A stretch of DNA of 64,000 nucleotides from Candidatus Latescibacterota bacterium (GCA_022823465.1 JAJEHX010000012.1:38368-102367); one strand, 5' to 3'; counted from the first letter of the stretch, positions 25,916 to 34,551 are shown. Notes: generated from the letters alone by a model not told the origin. Program-made: numbers and translations.

Positions 25916-26538
25916 TGACCCGTATGATCTGGGCTTCCGGATTCCTGCATATCGCGGTGATCGCCGTGTTGACCGGTGTGAATGCCTGGTGGTCCACGTC
26001 GGCGTCGTCACTGGACCAGCAGGTCTACCGGGTCGATCTCGTAACGCTGGACGAAAGCCCGTCCATAAGGCGTCCGCCCATGATAGACGAGACGTACGAA
26101 GTCGTCTCGAAGAAGGAGGCCGCCGCGCCGCAGGAGGAGGCGGCCCTGGCGCTTGAACGGACGCCGCACCTGGTCTCCGAGGAACCGGACCCCGGACCGG
26201 AAACGCCTCAGTCCTTTGACACAGACTCCCCGGGAATCCGCCTGGACGAGAGGAACTTCGAATTCCCGTACTACCTCGGCATAATGCAGCGAAGGATACA
26301 ACAGCATTTCAACGTGCCCAGGATGCTCGGAGTAACGCAGCTCGAAACCGTCATCTACTTTCGCGTCACGCGGTCGGGCCGGATTTCAAACGTCGTCGTG
26401 GAGCGTTCTTCTTCCAACCCGGTCTTCGACCTGGCGGCGCAACGGGCCTTAAACGCGGCCGATCCGCTGCCGCCGCTGCCGGAAGGGTACAGGAAGTCCT
26501 ACCTGGGCGTGCATTTCGCCTTTCAATACGTGTTGTGA
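25915..26538 (+). CDS. tolA: TolA/TonB-like energy transducer
   Basis: 207 residues. N-terminal membrane anchor (MIWASGFLHIAVIAVLTGVN), an acidic/proline-containing spacer much shorter than the long helical domain of E. coli TolA, and a C-terminal TonB/TolA domain (about 115-207) with VIYFRVTRSGRISNVVVERSSSNPVFDLAAQRAL. Position between tolR and tolB supports a TolA role, although the C-domain is TonB-like and service to the TonB receptors in the window cannot be excluded. Confidence 0.8.
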   Translation: MTRMIWASGFLHIAVIAVLTGVNAWWSTSASSLDQQVYRVDLVTLDESPSIRRPPMIDETYEVVSKKEAAAPQEEAALALERTPHLVSEEPDPGPETPQSFDTDSPGIRLDERNFEFPYYLGIMQRRIQQHFNVPRMLGVTQLETVIYFRVTRSGRISNVVVERSSSNPVFDLAAQRALNAADPLPPLPEGYRKSYLGVHFAFQYVL

Positions 26539-26614
26539 TGCAGGCGCGAACGCACATAGCGCCAGGCCTGAGGCCATGATTGCCATGATTGGCTTCCGGC
26601 AAGGAAAGCCTGAA

Positions 26615-28051
26615 ATGAGAAAACAGAGGCGTGTCCGGCGGTCAACGATCCTGCTGGTGGCACTCGTCCTGCCGCTGTTCGGCGCGAAGTCCGCGTCGGG
26701 TCAGGACGAGGTAAATCTCAGTGTGCAGGCCCGCGTCTCCCCCCGCATACCGATCGCCTTCAAGCCCTTAATCCCCCGGGATGGAACGGCCTTCGCCGCT
26801 GCCGTGCAGGACACCATCAACCAGGTGCTCATGCGGGACCTGTCGTTCTCCGGCGTCTTTGCCGTGCGGGACCTTTCCATCCCGGCCCGCGTGGGAGCGG
26901 ACGATGGCTCCCCGGTGCTGACGGACAGCGCCGGGGACACCGCCTACGTGTTTCTGGACGCCGCCGGAGAAGTGGACCTCGAGCTGCTTCGCAAGTTATC
27001 CGTTCAGGTCATGGTGTCGGGGACTTATGAAATTTCGGGATCCCGGGTGGAAATCTCCGTGCGCCTTACCGACGTGGGCACCCGCCGAACGATCCTGGAA
27101 AAGGGGTACGCCGCCTTCGATCTGACCCTGAGAAGGATCGTGCATCTCATGGCCGACGACATCGTGTTCCAGTTGACCGGGGACCGGGGAATCGCCCAGA
27201 CCCGCGTCGTCTTTGTTTCCCGGCGCAGCGGCGCCCCGGAACTGTACATATCGGACTACGACGGTTTCAATGTCCGCCAGTTGACCCGGGACGGCGCACG
27301 GAAATACTCGCCGAACTGGTCGCCGGACGGCACCAGGATCGCTTACACCTCCTACCGGGACGGGCCCCACGAACTGTATCTCCTGGACCTGCAGAGCGGG
27401 GAAACCAGCAAGGTCTCTTTCAGAGGGAGAACGGTGCTTTCTCCTCGCTGGTCGCCAGACGGCAGGCACCTGATCCTGGGCCTGGTCACGGAGGGGTTTT
27501 CCAAGCTTTACATCAGCACGTTGGACGGAAGCAGACTGATCCCTCTGGCGACCGGATACGGGATAAACATTTCACCGTCCTGGTCACCGCGGGGCGACCA
27601 GGTGGTATACATGTCGGACAGATTGACACAGAAGCACCTGTACGTTATTAATGTAGATGGCTCGGATGACCGGCGCATCACCTTCGAAGGCGGTTACAAC
27701 GGATCGCCCGCGTGGTCGCCCAGGGGCGACCGTATCGCCTTCGTAGGCGGCGACCTGGCGCCGGGAAGGCGGGGAGGCTCCCAGCGGGTCTTCAATATCT
27801 ACACCTGCGACGTCAACGGCAGTAACCTCGTGAAACTCACGGGAGTCCGCGGACCGGAAGGGGACAACGTGAACCCGACCTGGTCCCCGGACGGACTGCA
27901 CATACTCTTCGGTTCGGACCGGGTCCGCAAGGGAGCGTACCAGATTTACCGCATGTACTGGAACGGAGGAGACGTCCATCCCGTCATCACGGAGGGCAAC
28001 AACCGGCAAGCCAGTTGGGGACCGAGGCCCGTATCCTTAGAGACGGATTGA
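26615..28051 (+). CDS. tolB: Tol-Pal system protein TolB
   Basis: 478 residues from the ATG at 26615 (AAGGAAAG upstream); ATGs at 26576 and 26585 are less well placed. A cleavable signal peptide (TILLVALVLPLFGAKSASGQ) is followed by the TolB N-terminal alpha/beta domain (about 30-195) and a six-bladed propeller with repeated SPDGTRIAY, SPDGRHLIL and SPRGDRIAF strands. It shuttles in the periplasm between Pal and the TolA/porin side. Length is slightly above E. coli TolB (430). Confidence 0.93.
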   Translation: MRKQRRVRRSTILLVALVLPLFGAKSASGQDEVNLSVQARVSPRIPIAFKPLIPRDGTAFAAAVQDTINQVLMRDLSFSGVFAVRDLSIPARVGADDGSPVLTDSAGDTAYVFLDAAGEVDLELLRKLSVQVMVSGTYEISGSRVEISVRLTDVGTRRTILEKGYAAFDLTLRRIVHLMADDIVFQLTGDRGIAQTRVVFVSRRSGAPELYISDYDGFNVRQLTRDGARKYSPNWSPDGTRIAYTSYRDGPHELYLLDLQSGETSKVSFRGRTVLSPRWSPDGRHLILGLVTEGFSKLYISTLDGSRLIPLATGYGINISPSWSPRGDQVVYMSDRLTQKHLYVINVDGSDDRRITFEGGYNGSPAWSPRGDRIAFVGGDLAPGRRGGSQRVFNIYTCDVNGSNLVKLTGVRGPEGDNVNPTWSPDGLHILFGSDRVRKGAYQIYRMYWNGGDVHPVITEGNNRQASWGPRPVSLETD

Positions 28052-28057
28052 GAAGAA

Positions 28058-28861
28058 ATGAATGAGTGGACCTTAAAACACCGCGGCCGCGGCATGCTGA
28101 TGACGATCTGCGCCCTGGCCGTTACCAGTGCGTGCGGTGTCCAGTCCGACTTGACCAACTTGAAGGACGACACGACGCATCTTCGGGCCCAGATGCAGGT
28201 CATGCGCGAGGAGATCGCCCTTCAGGAGGACATAGACTCGCTCAGTGTGCAAATCAAGGGGCTGGAAGCCCTCGTGCGAGGCCAGATGGATGAATTGCTG
28301 AGCATGCGGGCGGACATGGGGCAGCGCGTAAGCGGCCTGGAAAGCCGGCTGCAGATCCTTGCCACGCGCATCACGGAAAGCGACCGTCAGTTCTCGGCTT
28401 TTGTGCGCAGGCTGGAGAGCATTCAGGTCCAGTTGAGCGCGCCGGTAAGCCCGGACACCTCCGTCGCACCGTCCCGGTCCTTCGATCCGGGGGAACTGTA
28501 CGACCTTGCGTTGAGGGATTATCAGCGGGGCAGTTACGACGTGGCGGTCCGGCAGTTTGCCCAGTACATCGAGTACTTCCCGGACTCGGATCTGGCGGAC
28601 GACGCGCAGTACTATATCGGCGACTGCTACTATACGCAGAGCCTGTACACCCAGGCGCTCGATGCTTACGAGATGCTGTTGGACGCGTATCCGGATGGGA
28701 ACAAGGTGCCGGCCACGCTGTTGAAGATCGCTTTCATCAAGGTGGCCAGGAAGGAACTGCCTGAGGCGAGGTCCTATCTGGAACGGGTAATCGGCGAGTT
28801 TCCCGATACCGAGGAAGCCCAGCTGGCCCGGATGAGACTGGATCTGATGTCGGATGGATGA
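28058..28861 (+). CDS. cpoB: CpoB/YbgF-type coiled-coil TPR protein of the Tol-Pal system
   Basis: 267 residues. N-terminal hydrophobic segment ending TSAC, a weak lipobox with Cys at about residue 27, so it may be a lipoprotein; then a coiled coil (about 35-135) and three TPR repeats (about 148-265) beginning ELYDLALRDYQRGSYDVAVRQF. This is the trimerisation-plus-TPR plan of CpoB, which couples Tol energy to outer-membrane constriction. It lies between tolB and pal, whereas enterobacteria place it after pal. Confidence 0.88.
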   Translation: MNEWTLKHRGRGMLMTICALAVTSACGVQSDLTNLKDDTTHLRAQMQVMREEIALQEDIDSLSVQIKGLEALVRGQMDELLSMRADMGQRVSGLESRLQILATRITESDRQFSAFVRRLESIQVQLSAPVSPDTSVAPSRSFDPGELYDLALRDYQRGSYDVAVRQFAQYIEYFPDSDLADDAQYYIGDCYYTQSLYTQALDAYEMLLDAYPDGNKVPATLLKIAFIKVARKELPEARSYLERVIGEFPDTEEAQLARMRLDLMSDG

Positions 28862-29029
28862 TTTTTTTCAGATGCCTGTCATTCTACCTGGCCGCTGATA
28901 GCGATTTCCTTTTTATGTACGGGATAAGCACGCGCATTCTTAAAAAACATTGTGAGGTGGAGCAGGTGTCCATATACTTTCCGCATCAGTGCTGGATGTG
29001 AAACGCACCCATGTGAAAGGAGTGTTATA

Positions 29030-29623
29030 ATGAAAAGATGGCGCATTACTACTCCGGTCCTGGCGCTCTGCCTTATGGTAGCCGCTCCCGCGTGGATGGG
29101 TGCCGGCTGTGCCACCGGGCCTTCCGCGGAAGAACTGGCCGCCATGGAGGCCGCGCGGCAACAAGCCATAGCGGATTCGCTCAGGGCTGTACGCGCTGAA
29201 GAGGAAGCCCGTCTCGCGGCCGAGGAGGAAGCCCGGCGCCTGGCCGAAGAGGAAGCCCGCAGGGCTGCCGAAGCCCTGCACCAGGAGATGATGAGCCTGT
29301 CGACCATCTACTTTGATTACGACATGTCAAACGTCCGGGAAGACCAGCTTTCGGCCATGGACGAAAACGCCCGGAAGTTGCGAGAGTATCAGCCCGAGGA
29401 CATGGTGGTGGTCGAAGGCCACTGCGATGAGCGGGGTACGATCGAATACAACCTGGCGCTGGGCGAGCAGCGTGCCCAGGCGGTCAAGACGTACCTCGTG
29501 GATGCCGGTGTGGCGGACAGCCGCATCGAAACCGTCAGTTTCGGTGAAGAACAACCGGCGGTCATGGGTGGCGACGAAGGCTCCTGGGCGCAGAACCGGC
29601 GCGCGGAGTTGAAGCGCAAGTAA
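29030..29623 (+). CDS. pal: peptidoglycan-associated lipoprotein Pal, copy 1
   Basis: 197 residues from the ATG at 29030 (AAAGGAG upstream; ATG 28952 lacks a site). Lipobox MGAGC gives a lipidated Cys near residue 27. An Ala/Glu/Arg-rich helical spacer (about 35-85) leads to an OmpA-like domain with YFDYDMSNVR, GHCDERGTIEYNLALGEQRA and the NRRAELKRK terminus; the expected Asp (in GHCDERG) and Arg for meso-diaminopimelate binding are in place. It tethers the outer membrane to peptidoglycan and binds TolB. Copy 2 lies 330 nt downstream. Confidence 0.95.
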   Translation: MKRWRITTPVLALCLMVAAPAWMGAGCATGPSAEELAAMEAARQQAIADSLRAVRAEEEARLAAEEEARRLAEEEARRAAEALHQEMMSLSTIYFDYDMSNVREDQLSAMDENARKLREYQPEDMVVVEGHCDERGTIEYNLALGEQRAQAVKTYLVDAGVADSRIETVSFGEEQPAVMGGDEGSWAQNRRAELKRK

Positions 29624-29658
29624 GCGTTTCACGCATCATCCGTACGGTTACAAGACAG

Positions 29659-29697
29659 GGGCGGCCCTTTAGTATTTTAGTATGGGCTGCCCTTTTT
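29659..29697 (+). terminator. terminator of pal1
   Basis: Stem GGGCGGCCC/GGGCTGCCC (one G-T pair), about 16-nt loop, five T. It is the duplicate of the terminator at 30641. Confidence 0.8.
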
Positions 29698-29784
29698 ATG
29701 GCTTCCTGAGAAACGGTTCCGGTTTTCATAGATCATGTCGTGGATGGCTTGGCTTCATCCGGAAACACGACGGGGACGTATTCC
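29696..29784 (-). pseudogene. fossil 3' end of the amidohydrolase gene
   Basis: About 85 bp align with the last codons and stop of the intact amidohydrolase (30667-30755), sharing GTTTTCATAGATCATGT, GTGGATGGC and TCCGGAAACACG, and GGGACGTATTCC at the edge. Small indels break the frame. It carries no start and cannot be expressed as a protein. It marks how far the tandem duplication reached into the convergent gene. Confidence 0.85.
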
Positions 29785-29953
29785 GGGATAAATACGTGCA
29801 TTGTAAAAAAACACTGTAAGGTGAAGAAGGTGTACATATACTTGCCGTGCGGGATGAAACTGCAGGATGAAACAAATGTTAAGCGGAAAATGGCAAGACT
29901 GGCCCGAATAAGTAACGGATGAATAACGCCAACTCATGCGAAAGGAGTTCTTC

Positions 29954-30607
29954 ATGAAAAGATGGAGCAATACGGCTTCGGTCCTGGCGCTCTGCGTTGT
30001 GGTCGCCGCTCCCGTGTGGATGGGCGCCTGCTGCGCCGTAACCCGGGGGCCTTCCGCGGAAGAACTGGCCGCGATGGAGGCGGAACGTCAGCGGGCCATA
30101 GCGGATTCGATCAGAGCCGTACGCGCTGAAGAGGAAGCCCGTCTCGCGGCCGAGGCAGAAGCCCGGCGCATGGCCGAAGAGGAAGCCCGTCTCGCGGCCG
30201 AGGCAGAAGCCCGGCGCATGGCCGAAGAGGAAGCCCGTCTCGCGGCCGAGGCAGAAGCCCGGCACCAGGAGATGATGTCCCTGTCGACCATCTACTTCGA
30301 TTACGACAGTTCAAGCGTTCGGGAAGACCAGCGTTCTGCCATGGATGAAAACGCCCGGAAGTTGCGAGAGTATCAGCCCGAAGACATGGTGGTGGTCGAG
30401 GGGCACAGCGATGAGCGGGGTACGATCGAATACAACCTGGCGCTGGGTGAACAGCGGGCGCAGGCGGTCAAGGCGTACCTCGTGGATGCCGGCGTGGCGG
30501 AAAGCCGCATCGAAACCGTCAGCCTGGGTGAGGAGCGGCCGGCGGTCACGGGAAGCGACGAAAGCACCTGGGCGCAGAACCGGCGCGTGGAACTGAAACG
30601 CAAGTAA
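29954..30607 (+). CDS. pal: peptidoglycan-associated lipoprotein Pal, copy 2
   Basis: 217 residues from the ATG at 29954 (AAAGGAG upstream). Signal peptide and Cys-rich junction WMGACCAV: the lipobox has two adjacent cysteines (MGACC). The helical spacer is expanded by almost three copies of a 16-residue Ala/Glu/Arg repeat. The OmpA-like domain is nearly identical to copy 1, with GHSDERGTIEYN, where Cys of copy 1 becomes Ser. Both copies look functional. The longer spacer should let the peptidoglycan-binding domain reach further from the outer membrane. Confidence 0.93.
   Translation: MKRWSNTASVLALCVVVAAPVWMGACCAVTRGPSAEELAAMEAERQRAIADSIRAVRAEEEARLAAEAEARRMAEEEARLAAEAEARRMAEEEARLAAEAEARHQEMMSLSTIYFDYDSSSVREDQRSAMDENARKLREYQPEDMVVVEGHSDERGTIEYNLALGEQRAQAVKAYLVDAGVAESRIETVSLGEERPAVTGSDESTWAQNRRVELKRK
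30128..30263 (+). repeat. 48-bp tandem repeat in pal2 (about 2.8 copies)
   Basis: Units begin at 30128, 30176 and 30224 (GAAGAGGAAGCCCGTCTCGC start) and look identical until the third is cut after 40 nt. Each encodes 16 residues (EEEARLAAEAEARRMA). pal1 has only a diverged single equivalent. Confidence 0.95.
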
Positions 30608-30640
30608 GCGCTCCCGCATCATCCGTACCGTTACAAGACT

Positions 30641-30668
30641 GGGGCGGCCGTAAGGTCGCCCCTTTTTT
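30641..30668 (+). terminator. terminator of pal2
   Basis: Stem GGGGCGGCC/GGTCGCCCC with GTAA loop and six T. The T-run touches the stop codon of the convergent amidohydrolase. Confidence 0.9.
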
Positions 30669-31563
30669 ATTGTGCTTCCGGCAGGAACGCCTTCCAGTTT
30701 TCATAGATCATGTTGTGGATGGCCTCGTCCGGAAACACGGGCAGGGACGTATTCCGTACGATGTCGTTCACCTTCCACTGCCCCGCTATGACCTGCGCCG
30801 GCGTGGCAGAGGGAAAATCGGAGCCGAAGATCAACTTGTGCTCCACGCCGTACTCCAGGGCGGACATGAACGCCATGTAATGCCGAAGCGGGCGGTAGTG
30901 CAGGGCCGATATGTCCGCATAGAGATTCGGATGCTTACGGATCAGGACCACGCATTCGTCTTCCCACGGATGTCCCATGTGGGCGATCATCATCCGAAGG
31001 TCCGGGCAGGCTACCGCGATGTCCTCCAGTTGTATCGGATTGGCCCATTTGAGAGGCCCCGGCCGCACGAAGGAAGTGCCCTGGTGCCAGATGACGGGGA
31101 TGTCGAGCGTTTCCGCTTTCTTGAACAGAGGTAGATACGCCGGATCCTGCGGGTCGAAGTGCTGGTAGATCGGGGCGACCTTCAGTCCGCGCAGGCCAAG
31201 CTCGTTCACGTTGTATTCGAGTTGTTCGACGGCGTCTTCGTCGTTGGGGTCAACGGAACACCAGCCGATGAACCGGTCCGCGTTGTCCGCCACGAAGCCG
31301 GCGACGAGTTCCTGGGGCACGTCCATCCCGCAGTAGGGCGCTTTCAGCCCGAAGACCACCACCTTGTCGCAGTCTTCTGTCGCCTTCAGCAGCGTTTCCG
31401 GCGTGGAATCGAAGGCGTTTTTGTACCGGTCCTCGTGACCGGCGTAGTACACGTCCTCGGACAGCCGCATCTTGGCCTTCTTTGCCGCGTAGGCGAACTC
31501 CACGAATTCGTCGGACATATGGTCCGGGTACCACATCAGGTTGGTATGAATGTCGACTAGCAT
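30667..31563 (-). CDS. amidohydrolase-2 family (TIM-barrel) hydrolase
   Basis: 298 residues from the ATG at 31563; an upstream in-frame extension to 31701 lies inside the ATPase gene. N-terminal VDIHTN replaces the usual DxHxH metal motif, then WHQG, MIAHMGHPWEDE and a late FGSDFPS with the conserved Asp. This is the amidohydrolase-2 pattern of decarboxylases and lactonases; the substrate is unknown. The start overlaps the end of the ECF ATPase gene by 7 nt, so it is the last gene of the larB-larC-ecfAA operon. Confidence 0.82.
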   Translation of the reverse strand: MLVDIHTNLMWYPDHMSDEFVEFAYAAKKAKMRLSEDVYYAGHEDRYKNAFDSTPETLLKATEDCDKVVVFGLKAPYCGMDVPQELVAGFVADNADRFIGWCSVDPNDEDAVEQLEYNVNELGLRGLKVAPIYQHFDPQDPAYLPLFKKAETLDIPVIWHQGTSFVRPGPLKWANPIQLEDIAVACPDLRMMIAHMGHPWEDECVVLIRKHPNLYADISALHYRPLRHYMAFMSALEYGVEHKLIFGSDFPSATPAQVIAGQWKVNDIVRNTSLPVFPDEAIHNMIYENWKAFLPEAQ

Positions 31564-33401
31564 GGTTGACTTTCCCCGGGGCTGGAGTGATTGTTGCCGT
31601 TGCATACGTACGCGCGGATCATGTCCGCGGCTTCTTCCAGGTTGAAACAGCCGGTATCGACGGGGATCCCGGCTTCGCTGACGGCGGCCAGCAGGTTGCA
31701 AAGGCCGGGCCGTCCCGTAGACCGTGCATCGCCGCCGCCCTCCATGGCGAACAGGCGATCCGGCGTGGTGTCCGCCGCGATGCCGCCGCTCTCCATGACC
31801 AGGATCCGGTCGGCAAGGCGGGAGATCAGGTCCATGTCATGGGTGATCAGGAAAAGGGTCGCTCCCGTATCGCTATAGCTTTTGAAAATCGTCTCGACCT
31901 GTCCGGCACTTTGCGGATCGAGACCGGAAGTGGGCTCGTCGAGTGCGAGTACGGCAGGCTCCATGACGAGGATGCCGGCAATCGCGGCCCGACGTTTTTC
32001 CCCGCCGCTCAGCGACAGGGGATGCCGGTGTGAAAAGCGATCCGGATTGAGGCCGACCCGCTGGAGCGCCCGGTTCACCATGCCGGGGATTTCCGATGCC
32101 GCGGCACCCATCTGGCGGGGGCCGAAAGCCACGTCGTCGAAGACGGTTTCCTCGAACAGTTGGGCTTCGGGAAACTGGAAAACCAGCCCCACCTTCTGGC
32201 GTAGCTTCCGCAGGTCGGTCTCCGGGGAGGACACATCTTCGCCCGCTACCCGGACCGTGCCCGAGTCCGCTTTCAGCAGGCGGTTGAGGTGCTGAATCAT
32301 CGTGGACTTTCCGGAACCGTTCGGCCCGGTCAACGCGACGCACTCTCCAGGGAATACCCGCGTGGTTACGTCGCGCAACGCCGGGATCTCCAGGGAGGTC
32401 CCGGGGGAGTAGGTATGGCACACCCGGTCGAATACGATGATAGGCGGCGCGGCTACTGGCCGGTTGGAAGGCAGTACGTCCGGTGTTGCGGAGGATGCCG
32501 CGGTGCGCGCCGGGGGACGGGCCGCGGCCGGCGGAGTGTCTTCTCCCGGTTCCCCGTCTGCCGGTGACACCGATTTTCGCTCCGATACCCACTGTACCAG
32601 GGATTCGGGATGGACGGTGCCGGCAGGCACTTCAACGCCACGGGCGCGCAGGGCATCCGCCAGCCGTTTGGCCAGTGGCGCCTCGAGGCCGTGCGTCGCG
32701 AGGCGTTTGGTATCCTGGTATACTTCCTCCGGCGTGCCCTCGGCGACGACGTCCCCGTCCGCCACCAGCGCGACGCGATCCATCCGGGCGGCTTCCTCGG
32801 GAGACTGCGTGATGAAGACCACGCTCAATCGGTATTCGTCCACGATGGCCATAAGGAGGTCGAGGATGTCCTGCCGGTCACCGGGATCCAACGAGGAGGT
32901 GGGCTCGTCGCAAATAAGATACCGAGGCCGCATCGCCGCCACGGAAGCGATGGCCAGCCGTTGTTTTTCGCCCCCCGATAACCTGTGTGGTGGATAATGG
33001 CGGTATTTAGCCAGGTGAAACCGGTCGAGCGCCCAGGCGACGCGCTGGTGGATCTCCCGGGAAGGCAGGCCGAGGTTCTCGAGGCCGAAGGCCACTTCCC
33101 GCTCCACTGTGGTCGAGACCAGTTGGTTGTCCGGATTCTGAAAGATCATCCCGGCCCGTTGATGGACCTGCCACTTGTTCCCTGGTTCGGCCGTATCCAT
33201 GCCATCCACCAGGATCCGGCCGGACTGGGGCACGATCAACCCGTTGAGACAGCGGGCGAGGGTGCTCTTTCCCGAACCGTTGGGACCGATCACGGCCAGG
33301 CTTTCGGATTCGGCGATTTCGAGGGACAGGCCTCGCAGCGTGGGGACCTCGTCCCCCGACTGGAGGTGGTAACTGAAGGTAACGTCCTCGGCGACGATCA
33401 C
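31557..33401 (-). CDS. fused double ECF transporter ATPase (EcfA1-EcfA2)
   Basis: 614 residues, GTG start overlapping the larC stop (GTGA). Two ABC domains joined by a Pro/Ala-rich linker (about 285-320). Domain 1 (1-270): Walker A GPNGSGKST at 39-47, Q-loop FQNPDNQ, signature LSGGEKQ, Walker B YLICDEPTSSLD. Domain 2 (about 325-560): GPNGSGKST, FQFPEAQLFEETVFDD (EcfA2 type), LSGGEKR, LALDEPTSGLD, ITHD. Domain 1 has Gln199 where the catalytic H-loop His is expected (VVFITQSPEEA); domain 2 keeps the His. A short extra C-terminal tail follows. It would energise uptake of a metal or vitamin with T and S proteins not encoded next to it. Nickel is the likely cargo given larBC. Confidence 0.88.
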   Translation of the reverse strand: MIVAEDVTFSYHLQSGDEVPTLRGLSLEIAESESLAVIGPNGSGKSTLARCLNGLIVPQSGRILVDGMDTAEPGNKWQVHQRAGMIFQNPDNQLVSTTVEREVAFGLENLGLPSREIHQRVAWALDRFHLAKYRHYPPHRLSGGEKQRLAIASVAAMRPRYLICDEPTSSLDPGDRQDILDLLMAIVDEYRLSVVFITQSPEEAARMDRVALVADGDVVAEGTPEEVYQDTKRLATHGLEAPLAKRLADALRARGVEVPAGTVHPESLVQWVSERKSVSPADGEPGEDTPPAAARPPARTAASSATPDVLPSNRPVAAPPIIVFDRVCHTYSPGTSLEIPALRDVTTRVFPGECVALTGPNGSGKSTMIQHLNRLLKADSGTVRVAGEDVSSPETDLRKLRQKVGLVFQFPEAQLFEETVFDDVAFGPRQMGAAASEIPGMVNRALQRVGLNPDRFSHRHPLSLSGGEKRRAAIAGILVMEPAVLALDEPTSGLDPQSAGQVETIFKSYSDTGATLFLITHDMDLISRLADRILVMESGGIAADTTPDRLFAMEGGGDARSTGRPGLCNLLAAVSEAGIPVDTGCFNLEEAADMIRAYVCNGNNHSSPGESQPC

Positions 33402-34537
33402 GGCAGGTTATCCAGGTCCAGGCGGCCGGCGGCCTGATGGACGGCCGCATAGACGTCGGCGAGCGGAATGCCGTTCTTCCGGGCGGCCTGGCGGCAGTCC
33501 TCGTATTCCGGGGTGTAACGCCGGGAGTCTCCGTGCCGGGCGATCTTGATCCGGATCGCGCCATAGCGGGTTTCGACGGTTGATACGTTCCGGGACAGCA
33601 CGTTCCTGGAGACAGGGTAGCTTCTGAGGCCAATCGTGGTCGTTTCCTTGAAAATCACTTCGGACAGCCGGCCGGCGAGGGTGGTCGGCGCCAGCACGGT
33701 GAGCAGAACGCCCGGCCTGCTTTTTTTCATGATTACAGGCGTGAGAAAGGCGTCCAGCGCGCCGGCTTCGAGCAGCAGGTCCAGGACGTGGCCGTAGAAC
33801 TGCGGATTCATGTCGTCAATCTGCGTTTCCAGGACCTGAACGGATTCCGTATCGACCGGTTGGACGACTTCGCCCAGGCACAGCCGGATCACGTCTCCAT
33901 GATCACGGCCGGCGTCGTTGCCGCCATAGCCCACCTTCCGCAGCGTAAAGCCGGATCTGTGCATCGAACCCGCGGATAAGCCGGTCAAGACGGCGCATCC
34001 CGGCAGGTCGACGGGTGCGCGGTCGACGGGAAATATGGCGGCGCCCCGCATCAGGCCGGCCAGGAATGGCGGAGTGGCATCGATTCCCGCGGCGAAGGGC
34101 AGCGCCTCGTGGTAAATGGCATCGATCCCGTGAAGATGAAGGGCGTTGCAGAGGACGAGTATGCGCAAAGCCGCGTGGCGGCCGCCCAGCTCTTCCCTGG
34201 TCGGTGCCTGGTCTGCTGCTCCCCAAAGCTCGTTCACGTGCTGCTCGAGATGGGCGGTCACCCTGCCGAGGAGTGCGCCGGCCGGCGTGCCCGCTCCCGA
34301 ATCCGGGATGGCCCGGTAGGTTTCAGGTACGGACGCCTCGACGCAGGAAATGGTGGCGCAGGTCACCTGGGTCCTGTCGACCCGCCCCGTGGTGACGTTG
34401 ATCTCGCAGTCCACGCCATGGTGTCGTCTCAGGGCCGATTCAAGCGCGTTCCGGTCCGCTCCCGCGTCGATCAGCGCGCCGAGCAGCATGTCCGCGGTGA
34501 AACCGGATAACTGGTCGAAATAACCCGCCACAGCCAT
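33398..34537 (-). CDS. larC: nickel-pincer nucleotide biosynthesis protein LarC
   Basis: 379 residues from the ATG at 34537; the frame is open much further upstream but that part is antisense-like and overlaps larB. LarC inserts nickel into the pyridinium-bis-thiocarboxylate mononucleotide made by LarB and LarE. Family elements: FDQLSGFTADMLLGALIDAG at the N-terminus, a His-rich middle (LHLHGIDAIYHEAL), QIDDMNPQFYGHVLDLLLEAGALDAFLTPVIMKKSRPG and the C-terminal TIGLRSYPVSRN. It is a single intact frame, unlike the frameshift-produced LarC of Lactobacillus. Confidence 0.9.
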   Translation of the reverse strand: MAVAGYFDQLSGFTADMLLGALIDAGADRNALESALRRHHGVDCEINVTTGRVDRTQVTCATISCVEASVPETYRAIPDSGAGTPAGALLGRVTAHLEQHVNELWGAADQAPTREELGGRHAALRILVLCNALHLHGIDAIYHEALPFAAGIDATPPFLAGLMRGAAIFPVDRAPVDLPGCAVLTGLSAGSMHRSGFTLRKVGYGGNDAGRDHGDVIRLCLGEVVQPVDTESVQVLETQIDDMNPQFYGHVLDLLLEAGALDAFLTPVIMKKSRPGVLLTVLAPTTLAGRLSEVIFKETTTIGLRSYPVSRNVLSRNVSTVETRYGAIRIKIARHGDSRRYTPEYEDCRQAARKNGIPLADVYAAVHQAAGRLDLDNLP

Positions 34538-34551
34538 TGAACCCGCCGTCC

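Larger units (their letters stand above)
28921..29784 (+). repeat. segmental tandem duplication, unit 1 (leader + pal1 + terminator + fossil gene end)
   Basis: The stretch from GGGATAAGCACGCGC to GGGGACGTATTCC is matched, in the same order, by 29785 to about 30755. The matched parts are: the leader (GGATAA-CG-GCATT...AAAAACA, then CATATACTT), the pal coding region, a terminator preceded by CATCATCCGTAC-GTTACAAGAC, and a segment equal to the 3' end of the minus-strand amidohydrolase gene. The junction is at 29784/29785. Confidence 0.85.
29624..29953. other. 330-bp gap between the two pal genes
   Basis: It contains, in order: the pal1 terminator (29659-29697), the fossil 3' end of an amidohydrolase gene (29696-29784), and the duplicated pal leader (29785 onward) with about 60 nt of extra sequence that pal1's leader lacks. 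Confidence 0.8.
29785..30755 (+). repeat. segmental tandem duplication, unit 2
   Basis: Partner of 28921-29784. It holds pal2, its terminator and the real 3' end of the amidohydrolase gene. It is longer because of the internal 48-bp repeat in pal2 and the extra leader sequence. Confidence 0.85.
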
